Of a stretch of DNA of 64,000 bases, positions 11,848-22,887 are shown in pieces; the stretch's first letter is position 1, and each line of letters begins with the position of its first letter. The DNA is from Codonopsis lanceolata (Eukaryota > Streptophyta > Magnoliopsida > Asterales > Campanulaceae). The stretch covers positions 174,189,845 through 174,253,844 of the forward strand of contig CM028377.1 in NCBI GenBank assembly GCA_013146195.2, written 5' to 3'. The translations under genes were made by a program, and so were the position numbers. The notes under the pieces were generated by a model, which was given only the letters and a program-made list of their open reading frames with translations, had not been told where the DNA came from and did no database searches.

Positions 11848-12999
11848 ATGCCAATTCTTCGGTCTCTCTTTCCTCGATTAAGCCATTTATACTCAACCCC
11901 CACAACACCGTTCCTCTCCTTTTTCACCCATTCCAATACCCATATCCTAACTCCATCCCAAAACCCAGAAGAAGACCACTCCATCCTCCTCAATTACCTC
12001 AAAGACTCCCTCGGATTTTCCAAATCACGAGCCCTCTCAATCCTAAACCACTCCCCATCATTAGTCAGAACGAACCCAAACCCACAATCCGTCGTGCAGT
12101 TCTTCAAAGACCTCGATTTTTCCGACGCCCAAATTCGAACCGCAGTTACTGTCTCCCCCAAGATCCTCGTTTTCAATGTTAACCAATCCCTCAAACCCAG
12201 AATCCAGTTTTTCCAGGAACTGGGTCTCACTGGTCCTGACCTGTGTAAGTTCATTTCCAAGCATTCATTTTATTTGACTGATATTTTCTTTGAAAGATTA
12301 GTACCCTGTGTTCAAATTCTCAAGAAAGTGATTACCATTGATTGTAAGAATGCGAATTTGTTTCGGACTCTTAGACGATGCAACTGGGTTCGTTTGAAAG
12401 ATCCAGAATCGAGATTATTGGCTAACATTTCGTATTTACAAAGTTGTGGGATTGTCGGGTCTCAGCTGGTTATGATCGCTACTAGGCAACCTAGGCTGTT
12501 AGTTTTGAAAAATTCTGATTTGAAAAATATGGTTTCCCGGGTTTTGGATATGGGATTTTCGATTGATTCGAGGATGTTGGTTTACGCCATTTATACCGTT
12601 AGTTGCATGAGTAGTGAGACTTTTGCTCGAAAAATTGATTTGTTTGTAAGTTTTGGGTTTTTGGAAGTTGAATGTGTGGAAATGTTTAGGAGGGCTCCTG
12701 TATTGCTAAGGGTGTCGGAGGGAAAGTTAAAAGCTGGGTTTGAGTTCTTTATGGAGACGATGAAGTTTGAGAAGTCTGTATTGGTTCATCGACCCCATGT
12801 GTTGATGTATAACATGGAGCAGAGAGTGATTCCTCGATTGAGAGTCTTGGAGATCATAAAATCAAAAAATCTTCTAAAGAAGGAGCCAAGATTTACTAAT
12901 GTAATAACTTTGTCGGAGGACGAGTTCTTGAAGAAGTTCGTATTGAAATTTCCAGGTGCTGCAACGGAGTTATTGGTGGCTTACAAAGTTGGTTGTTAG
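11848..12999 (+). CDS. mTERF family protein, probably organellar
   Basis: An intronless 383-residue protein of the plant mitochondrial transcription termination factor family. These organelle proteins use arrays of about 30-residue helical repeats to bind nucleic acid and act in transcription, RNA processing or ribosome biogenesis. Visible repeats carry the usual proline after two helices, for example SLVRTNPNP (about 70), SPKILVFNVNQ (about 105), QPRLLVLKNSDLK (about 215), APVLLRVSEGKLKAGFEFF (about 285) and RPHVLMYNMEQRVIPRL (about 315). The first 40 residues are rich in Ser, Thr, Pro and Leu with scattered Arg, consistent with an organelle transit peptide. Length is normal for the single-exon mTERF group of dicots. 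The start is the first ATG in an open frame. The gene lies just right of Pack-MULE 1, so its upstream region includes the transposon's right TIR. Which organelle and which subtype is uncertain. Confidence 0.9.
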   Translation: MPILRSLFPRLSHLYSTPTTPFLSFFTHSNTHILTPSQNPEEDHSILLNYLKDSLGFSKSRALSILNHSPSLVRTNPNPQSVVQFFKDLDFSDAQIRTAVTVSPKILVFNVNQSLKPRIQFFQELGLTGPDLCKFISKHSFYLTDIFFERLVPCVQILKKVITIDCKNANLFRTLRRCNWVRLKDPESRLLANISYLQSCGIVGSQLVMIATRQPRLLVLKNSDLKNMVSRVLDMGFSIDSRMLVYAIYTVSCMSSETFARKIDLFVSFGFLEVECVEMFRRAPVLLRVSEGKLKAGFEFFMETMKFEKSVLVHRPHVLMYNMEQRVIPRLRVLEIIKSKNLLKKEPRFTNVITLSEDEFLKKFVLKFPGAATELLVAYKVGC

Positions 13000-13245
13000 A
13001 ATTTCTTCCGATGAAGGAAGACTTGAAATGGAAGTCTTATTGTATTCTTGTGTTAAGGAGCGTCAATTTATTGGGTACTTGATTGGGTAAGAAAATGTCA
13101 ATTTGACTTGAGGAAAGTTTGTATGAACTCGATATGCATTTTACTTGATGATACTCGATTTTGGTATATTGTGATTTCTGAGAATAGTCGTGCGATTTTG
13201 GTTGTGAGGGAAATTATGTCTTTGTAGGAGAAAAATGAGAGGAAC
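13000..13245. other. 3' flank of the mTERF gene
   Basis: Probable 3' untranslated region and spacer; no distinct signal picked out. Confidence 0.4.
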
Positions 13246-13249
13246 ATAT

Positions 13250-13515
13250 GATTCGTTAGCCGCTATAACAAATGGCTAAATTGAGATGTGGACAAACCGC
13301 TGAATGTATGTTGGGTTGTGTGGAAGGAAAGAAATGTCGAGCTTTTGAAAATGTAGAGACGAGTATAGGGGGATGAATGACTTGAATTTTCAGACCTTGT
13401 TCTTTTCGCTTGATATGCAGGTCCCTCCGGATGATAGGCCTTTTGTAGGGTTGTTGGACAACATTATGCGTCACCTGTTTTGACCCCTATATATATTACT
13501 TTTACTTATCAAAAA
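13250..13515 (+). mobile_element. 5'-truncated L1-type LINE, 3' end
   Basis: With a frameshift near 13345 the plus strand reads WVVWKERNV then AFENVETS, matching the C-terminal tail of plant L1-type ORF2, which also reads WIIWKER..RAFDN at 27560-27748 and WIIWGERNSRAFDN at 27880-27930. The segment ends in TATATATTACTTTTACTTATCAAAAA, the same 3' tail type as the other LINE copies here. No target duplication was found. Confidence 0.6.
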
Positions 13516-15450
13516 GTAGTGTACCCATTGGTGTTAAAATATTTATTACAAATCATTTTGGATCGCGGAACTACTTTGGGATTGCCATTTCGTTTGAGAT
13601 ATTTACTGTGTAGCTTTATTTTTCCACCATGTTCACAATGCACCTGGTTTTTTCCAAGAGTGGTTTCTCCTCAGAAATGTAATGATTCTTTCTGCAAGTT
13701 TTTATCCTTAAAGTTATCACGTGGGGAATACGATATATATGAGCACCTCTCTTATCATGATTAACTTAAAAGGTTGGGGGAAATGATTTGGATCACTTAG
13801 TTGGTATTTCAGAATGGATCTGTACCATGTTTCAAGGTCTTCACATTGAGGTCTTGCATCAAATCTCTCGGTCATTGCAGTCAATATCAAATAACAATAC
13901 AGAAGAGTTCATCTAGCATCCCAGAAAACGATAAGGTTACTGATTTACTACCTCATGTCATAATTTCTTATCAGCATTATGTGTCAGCCTGTTGGAATCG
14001 TATTGTGTCATTAAGTATTGGGCTTAGAAGGAGAGGAGATGGTTGCTTAGATTGTCGATGAAGATGATGTTGGTTGAGGTAGTGCTCCGAGAGCCTCAGA
14101 CAGGACCTATTAGTTCAAGAATGATAGTCAGGTGAGTAATGATTTGTTCCTTTCTTTGGTTCATTAAAACCTTTTCTGCTTCTGTTTAATCGGTTTTAAC
14201 CTATGGATGTCAATCTTAAGCTCTTGCATATTGAACACTCTTTCTCGATCATTATGTATGTTCCTTATTGTATTTGATATTAGTATTACTTTGTTTTAGT
14301 TGTTCATTTTTGTTGCTATTCTGTGTGGCAGCCTGAAGGGCATTGGGACATACCTCCTCTCTACCAATTGGCCGCTTTAAATCGTCTTTCCGATCTCCTG
14401 CTAACATTGTTAAAGAGAGAGATTTACAAAACAACAGGGATATGATTTATCTCAAGTGCTTGAAGCTTTTAATAGGAGGTGCCATGTTCAACCTTTTCTC
14501 GCTCAGCCTCCCAATTACCTTTTTTTCGTCAAAGTCAAAAGTGAAATTTTTGTTCCTACTTCATACCTCTCCATTTCCTAGTTGCAATCATTGAATGCGT
14601 CCTGTAAAGCTCTTCCCAATGTAATTTCAAATGGTTTCAACTCGTTCAATCTTGACTCATAGCCTATACCTATTTCCCACCTCCTTCTTGTATCAAATCT
14701 TTCTTACAGAAGTGAGCTAGTTTATGGCTTGATGCAACTGAGCTTCCTTGAGGAGAGCACAGTCCCAGCTAAACTGCCTTATCTAGTCTGCTTGAAAAAC
14801 AGGTCTTTATTGGGGACTAAGGATGCAAAACCCTTCTAGTCCATTAAGATAGGATGCTGATGGGGATAAAAATGAAGTAGGCTGCAAACCCATCCTTCAG
14901 AAAAGCCCAACTCCAAATGGAAGTTTCTTTTTCACTTCTTGACTTTAAGCAATGTACTCAAATGAGAGCTGCATACTGTTGAGAAAAGTGGTGTCAGAGT
15001 TCATGGTTGAGGGCCTCAGGGATGATGCAGAAATAGAAACTAGTGTCAACAGTTGTGTACTATAGCTAAACTAGTGTCATAGTGTTTGGACACGTTGAAA
15101 CTCAAATTTGTTTGTGATTACTATGACGGGAACCAAATTGTAACCAGAAAAATAGATAAAACCAATAAAAATAAATGACAAGAGAGAACACACACACTAA
15201 AGGTAAGTGGTTCGGCAAAACCTGCCTACATCGGCGGAGAGCCACCAATTTCACCAACTAAAAATACATACATATTATAAATTCACTCGTGTTTATACCT
15301 AACATAGTATCCCTTACCCATCCGGATAAGTCCTTTGTACACCCACTAAAAAACTTGGTGAAGTTATATACTCTCACCCATGTGTCCCTCTCTCTCCCCC
15401 TAATTGTACTTTGTCACCCAACCAAACCTCTTTGACCTCATCCTATTACC
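13516..15450. other. Intergenic DNA
   Basis: No gene recognised; the open frames here are short and look random. Around 15190-15250 GGTTCGGCAAAACCTGCC followed by CGGAGAGCC resembles a phrase often seen in plant LTR elements, so a decayed LTR fragment is possible. Confidence 0.45.
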
Positions 15451-15973
15451 TAGAGCTATCAAGGTGGGTTGACGGGGTCGGCCAGCCTACAGCCCATTAA
15501 AACCTATCATTTTTGCAAGGCCGGCCAGCCCACGAAGGTGGCGAACCTGGAAAGATTTATATTTTCTACGATTATGTTCTAAATAGTACTTTTAAACAAC
15601 TTTCTCTATTATTAATAGTGTAAAAAGGAAAAAAAAAAATTAAAAACTCATTATTCCTTTTGTACCTTCTTATAATTTATCTTTTTGTTAATATTGTTGT
15701 TAACGAATCTATAATCATTCACTTATATTTAAGATTTCAGAAATAATCTTGCCTTTGAGCGAGATGATTTAGGCTCACAACTATCAAATTTTTGGTCCTC
15801 TTTTGTTATTTTGTAACTTGGCGGGCCAACTTGCCCTAATCTATCCTGCCACGCCTAAACCTACGCGGGCTCAACTTGTTTGACCTGCCTCCTAAAGAGC
15901 TCATATTTTTTCCAACCGAACCCACCTTTTTTAGGTGGCGGGAAGGGTTGGTCCAACCCATTTTGACAGCTTT
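15451..15973. mobile_element. Probable hAT-type MITE
   Basis: The left end reads TAGAGCTATCAAGGTGGGTT and the right end reads AACCCATTTTGACAGCTTT, an imperfect inverted pair of about 19 bp. Subterminal GGCCGGCCAGCCCAC and GGCGGGCCAACTTGCC type motifs also mirror each other. These features fit a non-autonomous hAT family common in plants. An exact 8-bp duplication could not be defined. Confidence 0.6.
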
Positions 15974-16070
15974 CACCTGGCATCGTGGCATGTAACTGCT
16001 CTTAGCCTATTTCTGACCCACTCAATTCTTATGTTTCTTTTAGCCGATGAATCTCATTTTTTTTAGAGGT

Positions 16071-16280
16071 ATGATATTAAAAGCTAGAGCTTGTGGTATT
16101 ATTACAAGCTTTAGTGTTAGTACCGTTTGATCAAATCTATTTAGATCTCTACACTGTTAGATCAAATATAACTTTTTTAAGTAATGACACGGACTTTCCA
16201 AATCATCACCAACTTAATCATCTAACGACTCTAACGCTAAAGCTTGTATTAATATTACAAGCTCTAGCTCGTAATATCAT
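16071..16280. mobile_element. Short MITE with about 50-bp TIRs
   Basis: ATGATATTA..AGCTAGAGCTTG at the left mirrors CAAGCTCTAGCTCGTAATATCAT at the right, and the inversion continues through ACAAGCTTTAGTGTTAG against CTAACGCTAAAGCTTGT. The 210-bp element has no coding capacity. Superfamily is uncertain because the target duplication is not clear. Confidence 0.7.
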
Positions 16281-16283
16281 TTG

Positions 16284-16380
16284 CCTTTTTTTTTATAGGT
16301 AAGTGTGACCTTTTGTTTGCATGAAGATTGGAACCAAGGATCTCAAGGTATTTGTTTGAGTGCCCATGTCATCTCTCCCA
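16284..16380 (-). mobile_element. Candidate tRNA-derived SINE fragment, copy 1
   Basis: On the minus strand the segment contains CCTTGGTTCCAATCTTCATG, close to a pol III B box (GGTTCGANTCC), and ends in CTTACCTATAAAAAAAAA. A second copy lies at 60490-60575. The SINE label is an inference from this pair and the tail. Confidence 0.35.
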
Positions 16381-16984
16381 CCATCATCAGTCAAAATCTC
16401 GTTATTTCTAGGCTAGATGGTACCACACGTCTTCACATCTTCACATCTGTGTCTCTGGTTCGTTTGTCGGTACAAGTTGGTAATGAAATGGATCTCTAGA
16501 GTGTGGCTATCTAGCTTTAACCCTAATACATTTTTGTTGCTTCGTCTAATAAAATGAAAAACATCAAAAAGAAAATTCATGAACAATTTGATCAATGCTT
16601 GGTATTATGGATAAATACATGGAATTAAGGAAAAGTCTTTGTGTTAATTTGATTTATAGTTTTATTAATTGTAATTGATATTTAATGTGTGTTAAGAATC
16701 ATAGTCTGATGTATATGTTTGCGTATTCCAAGTCATTGATTTGTTTGTTCCATTACACAACATGTTTCAAGAATAGCTAAAAGGGCTACCTACCATTTAG
16801 TGTGGCAACTCGCTCTTAGGTCCTAGGCTGGATCGACTTTGTACATAACTAGTCTATGTCCTACCAACTCAAGTGCCAATCACAGAGTAAATATCACATC
16901 ACATAGTACTATCTGCTATGTTTTTCACAAATCCAATGCTTTAGTGATGCTGAATTCAAAAGAGGAAAACCAACCAATCTTCAA

Positions 16985-17705
16985 GTAATTTTTCTTTTTT
17001 TGATAAGTAAGGTATAAATGGTTATATATATATATATATATATATATATAAGTAAATAAATTTATAAATCAAAGTGTCAAAGCAGGTGACACGGCCTTGT
17101 ACACTGGTATACAAGATAAACGAAAAAGCTAATTATGTGTTCAAGACTGTTTGACAATCGATGAAGGTATAAATGGTATTAACAAGCGGCCAAAGGAGGT
17201 GACGCGCCCTAGTACAATCGGATGTATAAAAGGTCAAAGCTATACTAAACAAAATATTAGCCCAATACTTATCTCCAAAAAGGATCCTTTGAAGTAGGAT
17301 CATCTAAGCACTAGAATTGCAAAGATAGCAAGAAATTCTTTTGATTCATCGCCTCGATGTTCTCAAAAACCCTCTTGTTCTCTCTCTCTCTCTCCGATGG
17401 TTCACCAAATTGTAGAAGCGTAATCCCGTAAGACATTCATCCTTCGCCTTTTGAAAAGAGACGATTCTCGAAGCAACTTAATAACAGACGGTTCATGAAA
17501 AGAGACCAGGCATGGGCCGCATGGCCTATCATACACCATCAGAGAGGAAAATTAAAATCCATAACTCCCTCACAATAGGGTAGTGCAATAGCAGATGGTT
17601 CACATCTTCCTCCTCATTTTTGCACATGTAGCACCGATTGACGAAAGTATCCTCGATTTCCCAATCATGCAAGTTTTTGCAAAAACAGAGCTCTAACAAT
17701 CACCA
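16985..17705 (-). mobile_element. 5'-truncated L1-type LINE, 3' end with zf-RVT domain
   Basis: The minus strand of about 17550-17670 reads NRCYMCKNEEEDVNHLLLH then YPIVRELW, the zinc-knuckle-like zf-RVT domain near the C-terminus of plant L1 ORF2 (C-x2-C..H-x4-H pattern visible). The left edge shows the T-rich reverse complement of the ACTTATCAAAAA tail, next to a (TA)n run at 17026-17052. Frame breaks are present. The right boundary is approximate. Confidence 0.75.
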
Positions 17706-18780
17706 ATTCACAAAAGATTCTTAGCACATCTTCTTGACAACTAAAAGATTCGCATTGATGTCCGAGCCTTCATTCCACCCAATGCACATTTCTTTCTCTT
17801 TGTTTGGTCTCGGTCTTCAAGACATATCTCTACAAAGACACCGGTCAAAGTGCACTTCACACATCTCAGGCTTGAACGTCAAGTCACATCACATCCATCA
17901 GTTTGACCTTCGGATAAGATTCAAAACAAGATCTTTAACCAATAACTTGTACAATACATCTTCATGCATTGAAGACCGAACACTCCAACGGTTAGAAATT
18001 TACTCTAATTCTCAACAGATTTATTGCCTCTTCTATAAAAGAAACCTCTCATCCCTCTTCTAGAATGATGCAAGTGTGTGTGTGTGTGTGTTTGTGCTTT
18101 CAAGCATAACTTGAAAAACACAAAAGAGTGGAAAAACACAACTATTAGTTCTAACATTTTGTGTGAGAGATGGAGGAGTATATTTTCATAAGGTTAGAAG
18201 CAGTGCTTAGTCAAGAACTCCCTTCTTGATTTGAGTTCTTTCCTCTTTCGAAAGACTCCGTCTCTTCAGTTCTTCAAACTCCAAAACATTAAACACTCCA
18301 ACATGGAGTTAAAGACAAACCATTAGGAAGATAACAAGCTAATAATCCACATTACATTGATACCGACATACTTGTATTCCATTGCAAGGGTTGTCAGTTA
18401 TGCAATAATGAGTTGTCATAGCTGGTCGAGTGCTTAATTACTTGCTAATTGAACAACCCATAATATTTTCTTCTCACAGGGCCCTCTCATGTGCTAAAGA
18501 GAGGTTGTTAGTATATGTCTTCCCTTTCCATTGACTTCCTTTTCATAAAAGCTCGCAGGTAGCTAGGTTAGAGAGTCTAGGTTGATTTACTAAACATGTT
18601 TATCAAATGAACCTCTGCCCAATTCTAATATAAAAACAATTTTCTACATTCAACATTTACTCTTCATGTCCTACTTATTAAACACTCTACTCATGAAAGA
18701 ATAGTAGCATCTGACGAAGATATCTGTTTGATGTTGTTATGTAGTTAATCAATCTAATTATAGCTACTTCAATCTTTTAT
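17706..18780. other. Intergenic DNA
   Basis: No gene or transposon boundary recognised. A (TG)n run occurs at 18075-18092. Confidence 0.4.
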
Positions 18781-18781
18781 G

Positions 18782-18782
<1 letters not shown>

Positions 18783-18813
<31 letters not shown>
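18783..18813. repeat. (TA)n microsatellite next to the Helitron candidate
   Basis: About 15 TA units directly left of the proposed Helitron 5' end. Confidence 0.9.
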
Positions 18814-18816
<3 letters not shown>

Positions 18817-18871
18817 TCTATTATACAATAGAGCTCAGTCTCATAAAGAGCGGTTCAGATCGCTTAATTGA

Positions 18872-18962
18872 CTTTATATCAAACGGTTGAGATTGCATAT
18901 TTATGTTTATATCAAACGGCTGAAATTACGTATTTATAATTATATCAAACGGTTGAGATCAT
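18872..18962. repeat. Three-copy repeat near the Helitron 5' end
   Basis: TATATCAAACGG(T/C)TGA is repeated three times at a spacing of about 33-34 bp (near 18877, 18910 and 18944). Such subterminal repeats are common in non-autonomous elements; the role is unknown. Confidence 0.7.
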
Positions 18963-19315
18963 TCACGACTCCTCCCTCTGCGTCCCCCGCTCACTCTCCC
19001 ACTACAACTCCAACTCCTCTTTCCTTTCCCGGAGTGTTTCTCCGGCGTTCTTCCAATTGCAATGGGTTTCTCCTCCTTTTCTCCGAGTCTCATAAAGGCG
19101 GCTGCTCCCTCTCTCTCTCTTCATCCCCAAAAATCAACCGGCCCCAGCGACACCACCCCTTCGTTCATCCATCATCGCCCCTTCTTCCCCGGCGAATCTC
19201 ACCACTGCCCCCTTTACCAAACCCACTGCTTCTCGGATTTCTTCCCCGGCGGATTTGCTATGCATAGGGTTACGGTCTTCCCTTCCGATTTGGTGAGTGA
19301 TTGCTTTCTTCTCCA

Positions 19316-19399
19316 ACTCATTATGTTCCAACTGTGTTTGATGCCAATGTGAATGTTGATGGGCAGACTGTTAATTTGGGTCTCTGGGATACCGCTGGT
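19316..19399 (+). pseudogene. ROP/RAC small GTPase exon fragment
   Basis: Reads THYVPTVFDANVNVDGQ then TVNLGLWDTAG, the effector (switch I) loop and the WDTAG G3 box of the plant ROP/RAC family of Rho-type GTPases, which signal at the plasma membrane. In intact ROPs the stretch is YVPTVFDNFSANVVVDG, so one codon block is shortened here. The P-loop exon and everything after WDTAG are missing or unrecognisable. A single fragment like this fits capture by a transposon. Confidence 0.75.
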
Positions 19400-20458
19400 A
19401 TTAATAGTTTCTCTCCCTCCCCCCCCCCACAGACATCTTTATGTCAATTGCCCTGATTCAATTTAGTTGTCGCTGTTGTCTGCTGTTGTCTCCGTCGCCG
19501 CTTCCGGGAAAATTGCTGCCTCCGCTTCTATTGACAGTTTCGCAACAATATGATCGCCACCCTTGAGGCTCCTCCATCCGAAGTCTGGCAAATGCAGTTC
19601 GATCCTAGGGTACAACTCTTTTTTCTGTCTCTGAATTTCAATTGCTTTATCTAAATCGACTTTTCGAAGTCAAATTCGCCATTTTCAGGATCAATTTACT
19701 AAGTTGAGTTTTATAGGTTTAGTATACTTTAAGATGGTTTGATTCATGTTAGGAATTTGGTAAATGATGTTATGTTTTTGTTTCGGCAGGTTTATCCTTG
19801 GATTAGAGGCGGCGGCGACGACAGTGGTGGTGGTTGTGGTGGAAGGTGGAGGGGGACGAGTTGTTGTATATTAACAGATAGTCTGTTTTGACAGCACCTA
19901 GGTTTTGCTTCGCCGCTATTGCCTATTCTCCTCCCCTCGCAACCCATCTCGCACTCTAATCTTCCGGTAAGCATTTTGATTTTTATTTGCGTCTTCCGTT
20001 TCCGTTTATGATTTTATATTGATTTTTAAGTGTAATTATTCAGTTTTGGTTCTTCAAAGCTTGCCGTTCTTCTTCAAGTGAGCCCACATTCGGCCATCCC
20101 CAATTCATCCACGGCTACAAATATGTATCTCTACTCTCCCAATTCTCTGAAGCAATAATCTCTCTCTCTCTCTCACACACACAATCATGTGTATTTTTTT
20201 GGTTGGATTCTAAAATCTCTGATTCTCTATATGCCTACCTGAAGAAAGTCGAATTTGCAGTTGGGGTTTGGTTGCTCAATGGTGGATATCATGGCGGAGG
20301 TAAATTCTTTTCCTGAGCCTGACAGTAGTTTAATACACTCTTCTTTTTATAAATCTACTTTATTTATTTATTTCACAAATCACAGTAGAGTAGAGTTTTT
20401 AGTAATTAGTATCTAGATAAAACTCGGCATGCATATTGCTGGGAACTTGCTAGAGCAG
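19400..20458. other. Helitron interior, possible further captured pieces
   Basis: GC-richer than the surroundings in 19480-19620 and 19800-19960. MIATLEAPPSEVWQMQFDPR at 19551-19610 is followed by a GT donor and looks like a coding exon, but I do not recognise the family. No start-to-stop gene is present. Confidence 0.4.
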
Positions 20459-20566
20459 GCATGCAAAGTGTTCTGGTAGGTGAAGACCTTAATTGGTGTG
20501 CATTTGTTTATGGATCGTTGAGTTTTCTGGATAAAATGTTTTGTGGTGTGCTCGAGTCATATCAAA
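20459..20566 (+). pseudogene. MFSD12-like transporter exon, inverted relative to its partner exons
   Basis: An AG acceptor at 20457-20458 precedes an exon reading MQSVLVGEDLNWCAFVYGSL then SFLDKMFCGVLESYQ, ending at a GTAAGT donor. This belongs to the plant MFSD12-like branch of the major facilitator superfamily (GPH-type sugar/cation symporter fold). The exons that should precede it lie at 20706-21152 on the opposite strand. Starting phase does not fit directly after the minus-strand exon end, so at least a few codons are missing. It is a rearranged fragment, not a functional gene. Confidence 0.8.
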
Positions 20567-20705
20567 GTAAGTTCTTCAGCCATTTTACTTTAACTCATCG
20601 ATTATTTAAAAAAGAAAAAAAATACGGAAATAGAGATGAATTCTGTTTCTGATATCAACTAACTTCAATTTACTCATAAGTTTTACGAACTAATTCTTAG
20701 CATAC

Positions 20706-21152
20706 CATTATTAGAGCATTTGCTATACCAATAGCTACTGAGAAAATGTACATATAGGCATTCAGGCTTCTCGGTAAAAAGAGCAGTCCCGAGCCACAAA
20801 GTATCCAAAGAACACCTCCAGCGGAATAAAAGGCCTTTAAACGTTGGCCTGTCCATGTGAACTCCTACAATGTGGACAGAATCATACGTAACAGAAAGTG
20901 AAAATCTGTATCGATCTCATGGAATACAGATAAACAAGGCTGATTTCAAACAATACCTGTAGGAGGACAGATACAATGAAGCTGGAAATGTAGATGATAG
21001 CTGGAACCTATTAACAATTAGGCCCGGTTGTCAGTAACAATTTTCCTTTTTAATGTACAGCAAAAATTTACAGAGAAGGTCAAAGGAAGTACCAACGCTT
21101 TAGATGATGGAGCCATCTGAAGATCATTGATTACATAGAATGCGAGAAATGC
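20706..21152 (-). pseudogene. MFSD12-like transporter, three consecutive exons
   Basis: Minus-strand exons 21152-21093 (AFLAFYVINDLQMAPSSKAL), 21007-20957 (VPAIIYISSFIVSVLLQ) and 20864-20706 (EFTWTGQRLKAFYSAGGVLW through LNAYMYIFSVAIGIANALIM) join in phase 0 with canonical AG and GT sites. They encode two or three transmembrane segments of a plant MFSD12-like major facilitator protein. The protein's N-terminal half is not found and the next downstream exon is inverted at 20459-20566. Intact splice sites and little decay suggest fairly recent capture. Substrate of the family in plants is not established by anything here. Confidence 0.8.
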
Positions 21153-22502
21153 CTGTAATCGCGCACAAACACGCACACAGACACAAATAAGAAAAAGACA
21201 AGGGACCAAAGGAGAGAGAGATAAAACATTGAGGTGATATTTTTTTCTATAGGGATTTGATGCTGGAATATAATCTTTAAACACAAGTTTCCAAGGGGAA
21301 TGCTTCTGCTTGAAGGACCCTTGCATATTCAGAAGATCTTTTGCACACTTTCACCAACTGCCTTTATAACAGCATCAAACCTGAATAGCAACAGGATGGG
21401 CATAAGCATAATGTTAGGTGGTCAGCAGTTTAGCAGGGGAAATAAGAAAAACATCTTGATATGTAACATTTTTACCAGATAAACAACCAAATATATAAAA
21501 TACTTCCAACTTCCAAGGTCGCAAAAAATATATATGGAAATTTCATCACGAACAGCTAAGCTGGAACATGTCAGACATCACGAACAGTCCCTTTCCCTTT
21601 GAAGTGCTGCAATACATTGTACAAAATGTACCCCATGGTCTCATCTACATAGAGGATGCTATCTACATGCTTTGAACCTCCCCCACCCCCTTTCCAATGG
21701 TTGGCGTTATTGTTGATTATGAATGGTATCTTTTCCCATCCCAGAAAGAAGATAAATAGAGCCCCCACCCAATAAATAGATAAGAGACCCACCCAAGCAA
21801 TGTTCACTCTATATGCTGCATCCAAATCCTAAAATTAGAACACCTATCCCTGACTACTACGAACTTGAAGCATACCTTCCAAGTTTTTGTTTGAGTTTCT
21901 TTCTACAGAGAACTGCTCCCATAGTTGAAAATTAATCGTCCTGTTGCTGGTTCCCATAGTTGATGATCATCTAAGGTATATTTATTTCAAGTTCGTGTTG
22001 AAAATGAAAGCTTGGGTTCCTTTTTTTTTTTCCAGCTTTCTGTTTTTTTTTCCTCTGTGATTGTACACCAAATGTTGTCAAGAAAGCCTTCATAAGCATG
22101 CATTTTGAGTGAGTTTCTGAATTTGTTTAATACCCGGTGGGGGTACAGCACTTGGCTACAAAAACCACCTCATCGTCGTTAAATTCGTTGCTGATATTGG
22201 CGGCGATTGCTGCCAATCCATTAGTGGAGTAGCTGTTAAAGCTTAGGCTGACATTAGAAATATCGATCGCAAAGATCAATGATGGTTGGAATTGGGATGA
22301 ACTATGATACAGACAGCGAAGCTACTGCGGAGTATCTACAAACTCTCCTCTCAGACTGCAAAGAACAATATTAAACACATTGCTGCCAAATCCACCAAGA
22401 AGAAGGTCGTTCAAAAAGATTCATTGAATTGGATCAACTGCCTTTCGAATTCCTGTTAATCGAAACACCATAGGTGACACAAAGAAAAAGTCAGCTTAAA
22501 GC
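21153..22502. other. Helitron interior, unassigned
   Basis: No confident gene. Minus-strand 22150-22262 reads an uninterrupted NGLAAIAANISNEFNDDEVV-like frame that I cannot assign. More of the transporter could lie in 21250-21420 but no clear exon was identified. Confidence 0.35.
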
Positions 22503-22503
22503 A

Positions 22504-22682
22504 CTGAGCATGCTTGACATTTGCGGCAACAAATTCCCCAAGAGGAAACCACTCCTCAGTTGGAAAATCCAAGCTCCCTGACAATTCAAATTCCTTGAAA
22601 TTGGAAGAATAATGTTCGAAATTCGCTATTTTTACAGCATCAACTAGGGTTTCCTCCGTAAGCTCAATGACGACAAACTTAC
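22504..22682 (-). pseudogene. Mid-SUN protein (SUN3/4/5-like) exon fragment
   Basis: The minus strand reads GGKFVVIELTEETLVDAVKI, ANFEHYSSNFKEFELSGSLD, then FPTEEWFPLGEFVAANVKHA. This is the central part of the SUN domain of plant mid-SUN proteins, which sit in the nuclear envelope and endoplasmic reticulum membranes. It directly abuts the DCAF1 fragment at about 22683, in a different reading frame. Only this exon is visible. The match is strong in residues typical of the family (NFEHYSSN, KEFEL). Confidence 0.8.
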
Positions 22683-22819
22683 CCCCAATCTATCTGTAAC
22701 TTTGAATGGTAAGTAATAGGAGTGGCAGCAGCTATAGCAGCTCTCTCTATGCGCCTTAGAGTAGGGGTAGCAGCATCAGTAGCTGCTAATGTACTGGCAC
22801 GCCCCAAATTAGTAACAAT
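22683..22819 (-). pseudogene. DCAF1 exon fragment (upstream exon)
   Basis: After a CAG acceptor the minus strand reads IVTNLGRASTLAATDAATP, then TLRRIERAAIAAATPITYHS. This is typical of DCAF1, the substrate receptor of CUL4-DDB1 ubiquitin ligases, just before its LisH region. In the source gene this exon should precede the one found at 22888-22993, yet here it lies after it on the same strand. It runs directly into the mid-SUN fragment. Confidence 0.82.
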
Positions 22820-22887
22820 CTGCGGCATAAATGATACAGCTAGGTCAGTTCATGCTTCCATAAGAAACTAAATTTAGAGCAGTCATT

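Noticed and set aside
21571..21825. Frame with a Gly run and two hydrophobic stretches as an extra transporter exon
   Set aside because: The sequence does not match the MFSD12-like family and has no fitting splice phases.
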